A DNA stretch of 64,000 nt from Patiria pectinifera. Taxonomy: Eukaryota > Echinodermata > Asteroidea > Valvatida > Asterinidae. The DNA lies in the NCBI GenBank assembly GCA_029964075.1, contig CM057149.1, positions 24,256,197-24,320,196 on the forward strand. The letters run 5' to 3'. Positions 11,313 through 22,689 of this stretch are shown one piece after another (within the stretch, counting starts at the first letter, position 1; each line of letters begins with the position of its first letter). The notes below the pieces were generated by a model. The model was not told the DNA's origin, searched no databases, and worked only from the letters and a program-made list of their open reading frames with translations. The position numbers and the translations under genes are program-made.

Positions 11313-13050
11313 GTTTGTCGCGACACATCTGCTGCAAAATTCTCTTCCCTCTGAGGGTTACTGGAGCCACATAGCCATTTGGGTCATAGATCGAACTTAC
11401 AGTTGAAAGTATGCCTCGTCTTGTGAATGGTCTATCTTTCAACTCAATATGGAACTGAAAGGTGTCACTCTCGACACACCAAGTGACGCCCAGGGCTCTT
11501 TCCATTGGTAGTACATCAACCTTCAGATCTAGTTCCCTTGTACCACTGGCTCGCTCTTCTGCTGGGAATTTTTCCAACAGCTCTCTTTTGTTGGAGATGA
11601 TTTTGTGCAGTTTCAAACCAGCTTTTCCACACAGATTCTGACTGGCTTTGATCAGTAATGATGCTCTTTCCACTGTGGGTAGTGACTTCAGTCCATCGTC
11701 TACGTAGAAATCATTACGAATGAAGTTTGCTGCCTCTGCTCCAAACTCATCCTCTCCGTCATCTGCTGCTCTCTTCAGCCCGAAGTTGGCACAGCCTGGT
11801 GAGCTAGCGGCCCCAAACACGTGAACTTTCATTCTGTATTCGACCACTGGCTTCTCTGGATCACAATTTTCCCACCATAGGAATCGCAGCAGGTCACGGT
11901 ACTTCTCTTCTACATGGAACTGATGGAACATGCTCTTCACGTCAACCATAAAGGCCACTTCCTCTTTCCTGAATCTACACAGAACACCGAGAAGACCATT
12001 AGTCAAGTCAGGACCTTGAAGGAGATGGTCGTTGAGTGAAACGCCTCCATATTTGGCTGAACAATCGAACACCACTCTTATCTTGTCCGGCTTTTTGGGG
12101 TGATAGACTCCGGTGTGCGGCACATAGTTTACCTTTCCCTCATCAACTTCCAGTTGGTCTAGGGGGACTCTCTCTGCACACTTTGGGATAACATCTTTCA
12201 TGAACTCCCTGTAGTCTTCACGAAACTTCACATTCTTTCGGAATCTGGCGGACAGCTGATTCCATCTCTTGACTGCAAGTTGGCGGTTGTTAGGCAGGGT
12301 CGCAGCGTCAGACTTCAGTGGTAGTGGCATTTCGTAGTGGCCATCGGATGCTTTCTTTATTCCTTTTTCCATCACGCTCAGGAACTTCTCGTCTTCTACT
12401 GAGTATGGCTTCCCCTGATGATTCTCGACAAAGTCGGATTCCAACACCTTGAGAACTTTCTCTGGGTTTAAGACTTCTTTCACCCTCGTACCATAGACGA
12501 AGTGTTGGTAGCTTTGTGGTTCAGCAGCAACCACTTTGTTGCATACTGCAGGTTGGTCATCGGTTTGTCGTGCAGCCTTGCAAACGTTCCCAATTACTCC
12601 CCAGCCTAGTAGTGACCTCTGGCCGTAGGGGTCATCCTCTCCACCGGCGATGATTTCTCTGGGTCTAACCACTCTTGGGCAATTGCTTCCGATGAGAAGA
12701 GAGATGTGCAGGGTTGGATCATAGGGCATGAGTTTATCTGCCAGAGACTTCAGGTGGGGCCAATGATGCACGACAGCAGGTTTCGGTATCTGGGATTTCT
12801 TGGCTGGAACGCTGTCCCGCTTGAAGCAGACTGGAAGTTTAACAGTGTGCTCTCTATTGACATCAAGCACTTCAAGCCCGGATATGCGACTGCTGGTGAT
12901 TTGCACATTTTGCTCTTGCATTGTACTGAGTAGTAACTGCGTCTCTGGTCCCTGCAGGTTCATCCTTTCACACAAACTCTTTGACACGAAGCAACTGTTG
13001 GATTGTTCGTCCAAAATGGCATATTCCAGGACTCCCTGGGTCACTCTCAC
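11263..13050 (-). CDS. pol: BEL/Pao protease and reverse transcriptase
   Basis: 595-codon frame overlapping the end of gag in another frame; the first codon given is GTG, and an in-frame TGA lies about 30 bases further upstream, so translation must enter by frameshift or the frame was broken by an indel. Start carries the DUF1758-type aspartic protease motif (AILDEQSN, the Q-containing form seen in BEL elements). Reverse transcriptase follows: VPHTGVYHPKKPDKIRVVFD, SLNDHLLQGPDL, MVDVKSMFHQF and catalytic FYVDD. The C-terminal part runs into the RNase H connection and stops at a TAG that looks secondary, since homology continues in other frames. Confidence 0.88.
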   Translation of the reverse strand: MRVTQGVLEYAILDEQSNSCFVSKSLCERMNLQGPETQLLLSTMQEQNVQITSSRISGLEVLDVNREHTVKLPVCFKRDSVPAKKSQIPKPAVVHHWPHLKSLADKLMPYDPTLHISLLIGSNCPRVVRPREIIAGGEDDPYGQRSLLGWGVIGNVCKAARQTDDQPAVCNKVVAAEPQSYQHFVYGTRVKEVLNPEKVLKVLESDFVENHQGKPYSVEDEKFLSVMEKGIKKASDGHYEMPLPLKSDAATLPNNRQLAVKRWNQLSARFRKNVKFREDYREFMKDVIPKCAERVPLDQLEVDEGKVNYVPHTGVYHPKKPDKIRVVFDCSAKYGGVSLNDHLLQGPDLTNGLLGVLCRFRKEEVAFMVDVKSMFHQFHVEEKYRDLLRFLWWENCDPEKPVVEYRMKVHVFGAASSPGCANFGLKRAADDGEDEFGAEAANFIRNDFYVDDGLKSLPTVERASLLIKASQNLCGKAGLKLHKIISNKRELLEKFPAEERASGTRELDLKVDVLPMERALGVTWCVESDTFQFHIELKDRPFTRRGILSTVSSIYDPNGYVAPVTLRGKRILQQMCRDKLDWDSPVPEMLQRNGV

Positions 13051-14911
13051 TACGAACCAACACTGGTATAATCATCGAGTGGTCCCCTTCTCCTTCTTGG
13101 TCTGGTTGGGAACACACTTGAATACAGTTGGACATTCCCTCATCTCGTTTGGGGTGCACAGCAATGACTTCTTTGGGTGGGGATGAATTGGTTGGGACTT
13201 TGTCAGCTGGTTGTTTACTTGCCGTTGCTGACTGGGGGTGACTTGAAGCAGTTTCTTCTGGCCGTCTCTGTTGGAAGTTGCGATGGAGACAGGTCAAATG
13301 AGCACCAGCGCAGATCCGACAAACTTTTTTGTCGTTACACTCTCTCACTTGATGATCACTGGAACGTGCACAGCCCATGCACAGTCTCTTCTTGAAGAAG
13401 AAATCCTTTCGCTCAGCGAAAGGCTTGCGCAGAAAGCGCTCACAGTCGTCCAGGAGATGACGCTTATTGCAGAAGAGACAACTCTTGTCACTGGACAACT
13501 GCACTCTGCTTGTTGGTTCACCTCGACTGGTACTAGTCGCAAAAACACTGGTGTTCTTTTTCGGAGCACTTCCTGCATTTGAACGTTGTTTGTCCTGACT
13601 TCGAACCACGCTCTGCAATTCAGGAATGTTTGCCCTGTCTGCTGCAATCTTCACAAGTTTGACAAACTCGCTGAATGGGGGGAAGGAATCCTGACCACGA
13701 ATCTGTCTCCAATAGTCAATCTTGTCCCGCCACTTTGTCTCAAGGTTGAATGGCAGTTTCTCGACTAGACGAGCATTCTCACTGGCGTAGTCCAGCACTC
13801 CAAGGCTTGCTGTGGTTGCTCGTGCTGCCTCTACTTTCCCCAGAAAATCAGAGAAATCTCTCAAGCCTGCTGCATCCCTCGGCGTTAACCTCGGCCACTG
13901 ACGGAGTTTGCTTATGAAAGCAGTGCTCACTACACTACTGTTTCCGTACCTCTCGTTCAATACTTTTCTTGCCTGCGTGTAGGCCTCTTCAGTGCCGATG
14001 AGCATGTAGTGCTCCACTAGGTGCTTTGGTTTCCCCGTCACATATTGATTGAGGTAGTTAAGCTTGGTGTCGGCGTCAAGGGGTTGGCTGTCGATAAGGG
14101 AATTGAAGGAGTTCCGCCACAGGGGGTACTGGAGTGGATCACCGTTGAATTGGGGGACGGCTATCTTTGGTAGCTGGCTAGATGCAACAAGGCGTTTGTT
14201 TACATCATGCTGTTGTCTACTGGACTCGGCCAACTGTGTAATGCACTTCTCAAGTGCCGACGACATCGTCATCCGTCCTCCTTCACTTTGGTGATGAGAC
14301 TGATGTGCACTGGACTGTTCATCAGATCTGTTCTGATTGGCTGATGTAACCATGGCAACTGGTTGGAGTGACGCATTGTCCACATATGCGCTTTCACTTT
14401 GGGGCACAGATGGACACAATGGAGGGGGGTGATCACTTTGATGCGAGTTGAGGAATCTCTGCATATGTTCGTGTTTGTCGGCGGGGATGCCGGACAGCTC
14501 TGATGATATTGAACTGTTGTCATCCCGCTCCAGCGATGAGTACACCTGCATCACAGCTCGGGTTTCGGCCAATTTCCTCTCTATCTCAAGTTGTTCTAAC
14601 TTTTTGTCTCTCTCGATCTTCATTTCCTCCACTTTCTTTGCCGCCTCCAACTCCAGGAGTTTCAGCTGTTTTTCTTTCTCTGCAAAGTCTAGCTGGACCT
14701 GCAGAGCAGCCGCTGTTTTCGCTAGTTCCAGCTTTTCTTCCTGATGTCTGGCATCTGATGATGTAACGGACACGGCATGACTGGCTCGACTGGAACTCTT
14801 ACTTGACTTGTAAGAAGACACATGACCAGCGTGACTTGCTGCTCGACCGGCGTTACTCTTCTTTGACTTGTCAAACTTATGACTAGAAGACGACTGGATT
14901 GGTAACGACAT
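12968..14911 (-). CDS. gag: BEL/Pao Gag polyprotein
   Basis: 647-aa frame starting at the first ATG inside the 5' LTR. N-terminal 60 residues are Ser/Lys-rich, then a charged coiled-coil (about 55-120, EKEKQLKLLELEAAKKVEEM), then the capsid-like DUF1759 region (PKIAVPQFNGDPLQYPLWRN onward, about 250-400). Three Cys-rich knuckle-like clusters follow (CLFCNKRHLLDDC, CMGCARSSDHQVREC, CRICAGAHLTC). The frame runs a short way into the protease region (IIPVLV) and then diverges, ending at 12968; the protease continues in the next frame. Confidence 0.88.
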   Translation of the reverse strand: MSLPIQSSSSHKFDKSKKSNAGRAASHAGHVSSYKSSKSSSRASHAVSVTSSDARHQEEKLELAKTAAALQVQLDFAEKEKQLKLLELEAAKKVEEMKIERDKKLEQLEIERKLAETRAVMQVYSSLERDDNSSISSELSGIPADKHEHMQRFLNSHQSDHPPPLCPSVPQSESAYVDNASLQPVAMVTSANQNRSDEQSSAHQSHHQSEGGRMTMSSALEKCITQLAESSRQQHDVNKRLVASSQLPKIAVPQFNGDPLQYPLWRNSFNSLIDSQPLDADTKLNYLNQYVTGKPKHLVEHYMLIGTEEAYTQARKVLNERYGNSSVVSTAFISKLRQWPRLTPRDAAGLRDFSDFLGKVEAARATTASLGVLDYASENARLVEKLPFNLETKWRDKIDYWRQIRGQDSFPPFSEFVKLVKIAADRANIPELQSVVRSQDKQRSNAGSAPKKNTSVFATSTSRGEPTSRVQLSSDKSCLFCNKRHLLDDCERFLRKPFAERKDFFFKKRLCMGCARSSDHQVRECNDKKVCRICAGAHLTCLHRNFQQRRPEETASSHPQSATASKQPADKVPTNSSPPKEVIAVHPKRDEGMSNCIQVCSQPDQEGEGDHSMIIPVLVRSESDPGSPGICHFGRTIQQLLRVKEFV

Positions 14912-14991
14912 GACGTGGGTTTATTCACTCTGCATACTCTGGAACGACTGGACTTTGGTTGTTGTGACTTTGATTGTTATTTGATTGTTAT

Positions 14992-15758
14992 TGTGGCTGC
15001 CTCAGGGCTCACATGTGCCCTGAGGAGTTTCGGGTTCAACTTTGAATGCCTCGGGGACAAAGTGCTCTAACTCTAGAACAAATCCCAAAGACTGCTATTC
15101 ACAACCAACGACCAAGAATGACGCAAAGACACTTGTCTTGTGGTGATACGCTGGTTCAGATAACAATCTGCAATTTAATAAAGCAGATAACACTAATAAG
15201 AATACAGATTTTAACTTTGAAATAGTAATTTGCATAATAAAGGAAATCTGAGTCGGTCAAAAACTGTTGTTCACAAAACGCCCTTGAAAATCTCACTAAA
15301 CTTCACTTCAAAGGTAGATCCATGTTAGTTAAAAATATAAGGAAGTTGTGCTTACCAAATGGGTTCTTTAAAACTCTATACTAGGCGATTAATCTGAGGA
15401 CAAAATGAGAACTTGTAGCATACGATAGGACACAAATTTAGATGTTGTTTTCAATAGCACATGGTTGGAAAAGATGGCTACTCATGTAGACCTCATACCC
15501 ACACAGATGAAAGTTGCATTGACCTACATAGGGAAACTCTGGGTAAAAGGTTGTCACAGGCTCTGTCACTAAATACATTCATATGGCTCCAGAAATATAA
15601 GTAGGCATCCTCTTTCAAGAAAAAGGTTATCAGCACTCTTTATAACAATGAACCTACAAAATCTAAACATGCAAATGGTTAATGGTAAATATTAAATAAT
15701 ATTAAAAACTGTTTAAACACACAGGTAAATTTTCACTGCACAAACTGCTGCAGTGACA
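14992..15758 (-). repeat. 5' LTR of the BEL/Pao element
   Basis: On the - strand this is the upstream LTR. Begins TG and ends CA in element sense; nearly identical to 8011-8777. No primer-binding site beginning TGG is visible directly inside it (next internal bases are ATAACAATCAAATAAC), so the primer tRNA is not assigned. Confidence 0.92.
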
Positions 15759-16035
15759 ATGAGACTCCACTATTTTGTAAGGTACGAGCGGGCCGTGAAA
15801 CCCAATTAGACCGAGCCAAACCTTGTCTGAAAATTACCCATTTTTCACCCATTGTGGGGGGTAAGTTCAATTCTCAATGGGCATTGAGTAGATATTGAAA
15901 GGGGCATGGAAGATGTTGATTGATATAATTATGGTCAATCTGAGTGATTGATTCTTATAGTATTTAGGGTGTCGGTTTTGTATGAAAGTATCAAAACCTT
16001 TCTAGCTGAAAGACCGTTTTCGTATAGGCCTACAC
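15759..16035 (+). repeat. Repeat R1, second copy, part right of the BEL element
   Basis: ATGAGACTCCACTATT... to the TAGCTGAAAGACCG region matches 6225-6490. This confirms the BEL boundaries independently of the LTRs. Confidence 0.75.
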
Positions 16036-16251
16036 TGCACGATATGTTATAGAATTGTGGCATTGAATACAAATGTGCGTTTAATAGCAAAACAGCTTTT
16101 GAATATTAGCTGTGCTGTACAATTAGCGCTATATTTAGAATTGCACTTGATGTCGCGTTGTTTCTCAGTGCATGGGAGTTTCAGATGATGGGAGAATATT
16201 CACTAGTATAATATGTATGTTCTATTGGTATTTTTGTTATTTTAACCCATA

Positions 16252-16440
16252 GCTGATACTTTTTGCTGAGCCAAAAGCTTAACCTCTCAACTACATTGTA
16301 CAAATATACAGATTTCTCTATTTTATGTCAGGGTAAGACTGTGATTCTCTTCAAAGTTTACTTGATTAATCATTCATCCAATTAAGTATTATTTTAATTG
16401 TCATGACACCTGCCTACCCAACAAGTCTTGCTTTTACAGT
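16252..16440 (-). repeat. Repeat R1 distal segment in inverted orientation
   Basis: Reverse complement matches 6541-6740: AAAAGCTTAACCTCTCAACT pairs with the 6680s block, GACACCTGCCTACC with the 6541 block. In the first copy this part is direct, so one copy has been rearranged. Confidence 0.65.
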
Positions 16441-17429
16441 GTATAATCAGTATAGTCATTGTGTATAACAACATTTATTTGAATCAAATGAGTTTGGACA
16501 AGACTCACATGAATTTTAAGCTATTTCATTTGATTTATAAGCGACTGTGTCTTCATTCTTGTCTTCGTTTTTGTCTCTGTCTTCATTTTCGTCTTTGTCT
16601 TCGTCTTGTCGTTTGGATTATTTTGTACAACTGGAGAACAACAGTCTCGGGCTCGGAACCAGGAGAGCTCTGACTCATTTTTTCCCAATTGAAATACATA
16701 AAAAAATAATGTGAACCCCCCTCTCTCCGGTCTGCCCCCCCCCCCCCCCCCGCCAATACAAATTATACTGGTAATAATGTCTGCCTGTGCAAAATTCGGA
16801 TAGAGGCAGCTGGGTTACGGGGGTATTTGTACACTATTAAAGTGTTAATGATGGTTGCATTTGAACAGCGCCCCAATTGAAACTATGGTACGAGGCCCCC
16901 ACACACCTATTGATTTTACGGCGCCAAGTGATCTGTAACACGGTAACCTCTGGAGACATGTGCACAATAGGGAACAAAAGATTGTGTACGTCTTCATTTT
17001 TTCAAGGTAAATACGTCTCCAAAAGTTTATCACGAAAAAATATACAATGTATATAGATTTTACTCAAAAACTATAGGAATTTCCAAGGTGCGTTGATTTG
17101 TCGCAAATTGAAGTATGTTATGTTAGGGATATTCAGTCCAAATTTCAGCGAGCATTCACTGTGCGATAAATGTGCCCCATTTTTGTGGTCTCGTGGACCC
17201 GCAAAAAATTAACAAAGTAATACTGCTAATGTATCTGTCCCCAGCACGTGACCTAGCTCAGTCAACGTGCGCGAAGCTTGAATGCGCACCGAGTATGTAC
17301 GCGCTGCGCCCACACGTGCCGCTTTCCGTTTCGGTTACGATAATTATATTTTCTGCAAACTTATCAACTTGTAAGCCTTTACACTGTTCAGTCCATTTAT
17401 TCAAGAGCAAAATTCAGTTAAAGCGTACG
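16441..17429. other. Repeat debris, no gene
   Basis: Contains a C18 tract near 16733-16750 with sequence related to the 7083-7319 MITE, and an R2-related block (TTTGAACAGCGCCCCAATTG) at 16857. Confidence 0.5.
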
Positions 17430-18075
17430 TTTGCTTAATTCTTATTCATACATATGCGAGTAAATGCTTAAAACTTGGCAGTAAATGCAAATGCCAGTTT
17501 TCATTCATATGAACTAAAGTATTATTTGTACTTTATGAACTTTATTAATATTAATTTTTCGTGATTAACATTAATAAATGCAGTAGCTTTTGCGCAGAAT
17601 TATGTGCTTGTATATTTTGAAAGGTAGCCCCAACCCAGCCTTGAAATATGACAAGTAAATGTTTGAAATCTGAAGCATTTACTCATTTTTATTCATATGG
17701 AACGAAGTAAAAGCTTATAGTGTAGCAAAAGCTGAACGGAAAAATTAATTATTTTCCGATTTTAGCAAATGGTTTTCAGTAAAAGTGTTTGCTTAATTAC
17801 ATTCATACAAATTGGAGTAAATGGTTAAAAATGGTAGTGACTTAAGCACTGCCGTGTTTTATTCCTACGAACATGATATCGTTTGTACTTAATGACCTTT
17901 GTTAATATTAATTTTTTCGCGATTAACATTAATAAATGCAGTACTGTTTGTGCAGAAATATTTGCTTTATAATTTCAAGGTTGCCCCAACCCAGCCTTGA
18001 AAAATGACGAGTGCATGCATGTATTTTGAAATCTGAAGCATCATCCTTTTGTTCATAAGAAACGAAGTAAACGAT
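17430..18075. repeat. Diverged tandem duplication, about 357-bp unit
   Basis: TTGCTTAATT, GATTAACATTAATAAATGCA, GCCCCAACCCAGCCTTGAAA and AAATCTGAAGCAT occur in order in both halves. AT-rich, non-coding. Confidence 0.7.
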
Positions 18076-18079
18076 TATT

Positions 18080-18350
18080 GAATTATTTATTTATTTCTGG
18101 TAATGAAACCAAGGATTCCTCATAAGTGCATGCTTTAAATTAATTTCATTTAATTCCATTTAATTTAATTTAATTTATTTATCTATCTATTTATTTGTAT
18201 TATTAATTAATTAATTAATTTATTTATTTATCGTTTGTACTTTTTTTGGTATTGTATTCGGACTCGTACTCGTCTCGGACTCGGCTCAGTACTCAGCCTT
18301 GAATGTACTCGGAGTACTTTGTACTTGGATTTGAGGACTGGACTCCAAGA
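18080..18350. repeat. AT-rich low complexity followed by an ACTCGG-rich stretch
   Basis: 18150-18235 is TTTA/TTAA repeats; 18250-18325 is built from CTCGGACTCG and AGTACT. It lies just before transporter A. No promoter element identified. Confidence 0.6.
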
Positions 18351-18444
18351 CTGATATCTACCGCTTGTATAAAGTTCAACAGTATATAACAAAGGTAAAT
18401 TAAAAAGTTAATATTCATCAGCTATACCTCCTATTTTTTCTCAG

Positions 18445-21400
18445 ATGAGCGTTATGACTTCGCAGCGGTATACCACAGGGCATTCGGCGAGTCGTCAAAC
18501 AAACACACCTGGCCGCGGCCGCTGCGCAACTATAGCCGTCGCTTCTTTCTTTGTCATGTTTTTAATTTCTACCATGATGCGGTGTACAGGGATCCTGTTC
18601 CTCAGCTGGCAGAATGCATTTGATGCATCCGCTGTGCAGACTGGGGGGATTTCCAGCATCGTAACCTCCACTGTGTTTTTTGGATGTAAGGATGTTTTCA
18701 TCTTATGTTTCCTAAACAATCTAGCTCATACACCTGACGTAGAAAACAGGAAGCGAACTGTTGTAATCAAAGTTAAAGTGCTTAATTGCTTGTGCTGGAC
18801 AAGTAATTTTGTTCAACCTTGTTGCTAAATTACAGTTCTTTGTTCGTCTCCATTTTGTTGAATTCATGTCCAGGACAATATTACTGTTGTGAAAAGCTGT
18901 CTCGTTATTAAAGAGTTTTTTTACGTAAAATAAAATAACAAACACGATTCATTAAAATGCTTTCCATGTTCTGCAATTAGAACACCCCCCCATATAAAAA
19001 ATTCAATAAACAAGACTACTTTTTCACAGACTAGTATTCAGACTTCACATAACTCCTCCAGACAAAATGGCTGTTGTATTTTACTTACACGTATCTGCAC
19101 GTATTAAAAAAAAGTGGAATAACAAGTGTTATACTTTTTCCCACAGCTGCATTGTCGGGTGTAGTTTGCAACCGATTTGGTTACCGCTTCGCTTGCATCC
19201 TGGGCGGATTCCTGACGTCTTTTGCCATGTTTATGACCCCCTGGGCATCAAATCTGATCCATATGTACACCCTTGCATTTTTCACAGGTAAAATGTTTTA
19301 AATTTCTGTTTCATAAATTTGATAGGCCTAATGTTATCTTAAGGAGCTAATGCACAACTCTTTAAACACAGCCTTAAAGTTATGTTATTAAATCATTCGT
19401 CAAAGAGAAAAAGCCAGAAGCATACGGTCGGTCGACCTGATAATCCTTTAATTTGTTTGATTTCATGTATGACAGGTCTGGGAATATCTCTATGTTACAT
19501 GGCTGCAACGGTTGCTGTCGCAGACTACTTTAGGAAGTACTACGCTCAAGTCAGCGGCATTTGCATGGCCGGAAGCAGCACGTTTATGGTCGTGTCCCCG
19601 CCTCTTTTCCACCTTTTACTCAATGCATACGGATGGCGGGGAACTATGCTTGTTGCGGCCGCGATGTGTGCGAATCTGTGTGTGGCTGGCGCACTTTACC
19701 GTCCCTTGCACGGTTCAAAGATAGATGATTGCAACCCGAACAGGGACGAAAGATTAAGCGAGGGGCAACCCACTCATCATCAACAACACACTCAGCATCA
19801 AGTACAAGTGCGATCTGATGTCGACAAATTAAAGCGCTTGTCCTTGGTGGGTTTCTTAAAGGGCGTGTTCTCCGCATTCAAACTGGAATTGATGCTGAAG
19901 AGTTATCGCTTTTCTCTTCTCTGCTTGACGTGTGTAGAACTCCAAATGATCTACTCGTGCTGCGTGATCTTTCTTGTACCCAGAGCCCAGATCTCTGGGA
20001 TTGATGAGCTCAAGGCGTCATTTCTGCTCAGCATGTTTGGGTTCGGGAGTCTGGGCGCCAGGCTGTCCAGTGGCTTCTTCGTGACCCGTAAAACACCTGT
20101 CGAGGCCCTCTGCACATGTTCATTTGTGCTGTGCTGCGTTGGTTTACTGTGCTCCCAAGCAGAGACCTATGAATCCTTTGCAGCTTCAGCGTGCATCGTC
20201 GGTATGTGTATAGGAGCCACCACTGCATGGAACAATATTTTACTTCGTAAATTAGTTGGTCTACCCCTTTTGGCTTCCGGTCAAGCCATAATGCTCCTTT
20301 TTAGTGGCGTCGGGAATCTAATAGGTCCCATAGTTGCAGGTAAGTCCAACGCGTACTCTACTACTAAAAATAGTACATGTATAAGTAAATCTGGACAAAA
20401 GTTAATGCGGACATGGAAATAACACGGATACAATAATAAGCCTCGGATTAATTTTCAGGTGTGTTGAATTGCCTGAAAGATGTTCAAATGAAGTGAAGGT
20501 CAGATGGAGCTAACACAAAATGAATATAAATCAGGGTCATATACCTTAAATATACAAAGAACAGTTTGTTATTGGTTCGCGATACAAAGCCAATATTCAA
20601 AACTTGATTCAACTGTCTCGTACTACTTGATCAAATCATGACAAAATGCAAGGCAATTTCATATTTGTATTGCCTCGTCTTCTTGCCTGTCTACTACCGT
20701 TAATGCATGGTGGTCCTTTCCTTGTTAATACTATATTACGGAAGCAACTTTAAATATTGCGCGAAAATAGATTTTTCGAAAAAGGCACTTAACATCGCCA
20801 TTTTTTTTGGTAAAGACTGGAAGTTCACAATGCTTTATGGGTATATCAACTGTGGAGTATACACCATTATCACCAACTCTATTTATAGGCAGTGTTGCAG
20901 TCGAGACCGGATAGTCCGAGTCCGAGACCAAGACCGAGACTTGAAGTTTCGAGACCGAGACCGAGATCAGCCCCTTCAAGGCGGACCGAGACCGAGCCCA
21001 ATATGGTCCGAGACCGAGACTGAGACCGAGAACGTGGATAATAAAATAACAATAATCTAAAATAAAAAACAAGACGCATAACCTTTTATTCACGAAGATT
21101 ACAGCCAAACTTTGACCAGTGGCAGTGTTGACAAATTAGTTACACTTAAAAAATATGAACCTTGATAGGTTGTCTGCAGCCAATCTTGCCCGATAATAAC
21201 AGGACTTAAATTCTACCAAGACTTGTTAACCTGATTTTTAAAAAAAATGGGAGCTAGGAAATATTGAATTATTTTTTAAAATGTCTTTCATGGAATATAA
21301 ACTTGTTCATGTAGACCCACACGGTTGCGAGGTGGTAGCCAGATGGATATTTTTTTTTTCTGACTGGGATTTTGCTTTTCGAGCATGGGGTACTTCAAAT

Positions 21401-22082
21401 GAGCTATTTTCAAAATGATTCGCTTTGCTGCATGACTGATACTGCTGCAGCTTTACATGTACTTTGGGGACTTTCCAACGTGCAGTCCGAACCAACCACG
21501 ATATATAACGATTCGTTTACAAGAATTAAGGTCGACAACATGATCTACGGGCTAGCAAATGTTTTACCTATTAACGGTACTGAACGAAGGGAACACAAAG
21601 TAATTGATCGAGCTGTAAATGCTACATAATATTGCCGGGCTCGACCCGAGACCAGCCAAAATATCGAGACCAAAGGGGACCAAGACCGAGACCAAGACCG
21701 AGACCACAGCTCCCGAGACCGAGACCGAGACCACAGCTCCCAAGACCGAGACCAAGACCGAGACCACAGCTCCCGAGACCGAGACCAAGACCGAGTCCAC
21801 AGCTCCTGAGACCGAGACGAGACCGAGACCGGTCTTGGGACCTACAACACTGCTTCACAACGAATTTTGAGTGTCTGTGTACGTTCACGTATCTTTTTCT
21901 TATGTAAAGGTTTGGCGTATGACAGCACCGGTGCTTTCAGCACTGTGTTCTACGTCTTGGCTGGTCTGGGTGCTGCCGCCGCCTTACAGATGTTGCTTAT
22001 GCCCCTGCTTCGTAGAATTGAGTCTGGCATTGATGAGGAGCGAAAAACACCCAACAACGGAGTTTCGTCCCGAGCACTGTGA
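18445..22082 (+). CDS. Monocarboxylate-transporter-like protein (SLC16/MFS family), gene A, four exons
   Basis: Predicted plasma-membrane carrier of the SLC16 family, which usually moves small carboxylates or related solutes; the substrate here is unknown. Exons: 18445-18685, 19147-19287, 19476-20339, 21910-22082. All junctions are GT-AG and all introns are phase 1, giving 472 aa. Family marks: repeated hydrophobic segments, an NRFGYR loop after exon 1, YGWRG at the segment-5 region, a hydrophilic central loop (about residues 210-255), and GARLSSG with Arg323 where human MCT1 has its substrate-coupling Asp/Arg pair. Here the Asp position is Ser. A CTCAG acceptor with a pyrimidine tract abuts the ATG, so an upstream 5'UTR exon is likely. 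Intron 3 carries a GAGACC minisatellite. The protein is closely related to the gene at 58003-60732. Family call firm; exact start less so. Confidence 0.85.
20889..21852. repeat. GAGACC minisatellite blocks with inverted GCAGTGTTG ends, inside intron 3 of gene A
   Basis: Blocks 20898-21025 and 21645-21835 are made of GAGACCGAGACCAAGACC variants. The pair begins GGCAGTGTTGCAG and ends CTACAACACTGC, which are inverted. The - strand and + strand ORFs here are repeat translations. 21030-21640 between them is unique sequence. Confidence 0.7.
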
Positions 22083-22369
22083 ATACAAAATACTTGGCTC
22101 TACAATGAGGACGGTGAGCTCAAACCTGGAAACGAGCCTACGCTTTCGGGGCTTCAACAAACCACTTTAAAGTTGTTGAGTAGACATCTAAGGTGTAGAA
22201 TTCGCAAACCACACCTTGTCAACATGTCTGTGTTGGTGCACAAGAATCTCATGTACTGGATATTCAAATGTGTTGCTTAGTGTTGAAAACATTTAAAGGA
22301 AAAGAAAAGAAACCATGACGAAGTGACGTGTTGAAGCTATAAACTGCTAAAGATTTATTTCGGTCAGTG

Positions 22370-22500
22370 AGTTAGTTGGTTGGTCAGTTGGTGGCTTGGT
22401 CGATTTACACAATGTCAGTCAATCAGTCGGTCAGCTGGGTGGTCGGTCAGTTTGTCGATTGTTGTGTCGATCAATCTGTTTTCGGTCGGTTTGTTGTCTG
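22370..22500. repeat. Degenerate GGTCAGTTGGT simple repeat
   Basis: GTTGGTTGGTCAGTTGG and GTCGGTCAG variants, 3' of gene A. ATTAAA at 22525-22530 is a possible poly(A) signal for gene A. Confidence 0.5.
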
Positions 22501-22689
22501 TTGCATTGATCCATCCATCTATGCATTAAATTAGGATCCATATAAATGTGCATGTAGTGATATCCTGAGGAGCAGGCGGTTTTCAGCAAAATCATGTTGA
22601 GAATCATGAAAAGAAGTTTCAGAATGCAAAAGGTGTGTTACAGTTACATTTGTTTGTTATACATTTGTGTTTCAAGTTAAATATTATCT

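Larger units (their letters stand above)
8011..15758 (-). mobile_element. BEL/Pao LTR retrotransposon, full length, reading frame broken
   Basis: Complete 7.75-kb element on the - strand. LTRs 767 bp (8011-8777 and 14992-15758), each TG...CA, flanked by the 5-bp direct repeat ATGAG (8006-8010 and 15759-15763). Order in the - direction: LTR, gag with zinc knuckles, protease, reverse transcriptase (FYVDD), RNase H, integrase, LTR, which is the BEL/Pao order. I count about four base differences between the LTRs, so the insertion is recent, yet the coding part lies in at least three frames. It landed inside a copy of a dispersed repeat (see 6128-6745). Confidence 0.95.

Noticed and set aside
8909..15758. 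Bacterial operon reading of the long - strand ORFs
   Set aside because: They are gag and pol pieces of one BEL retrotransposon between matching LTRs.
21619..21907. Arg/Pro- or Thr/Glu-rich ORFs on both strands
   Set aside because: They are translations of the GAGACC minisatellite in intron 3 of gene A.
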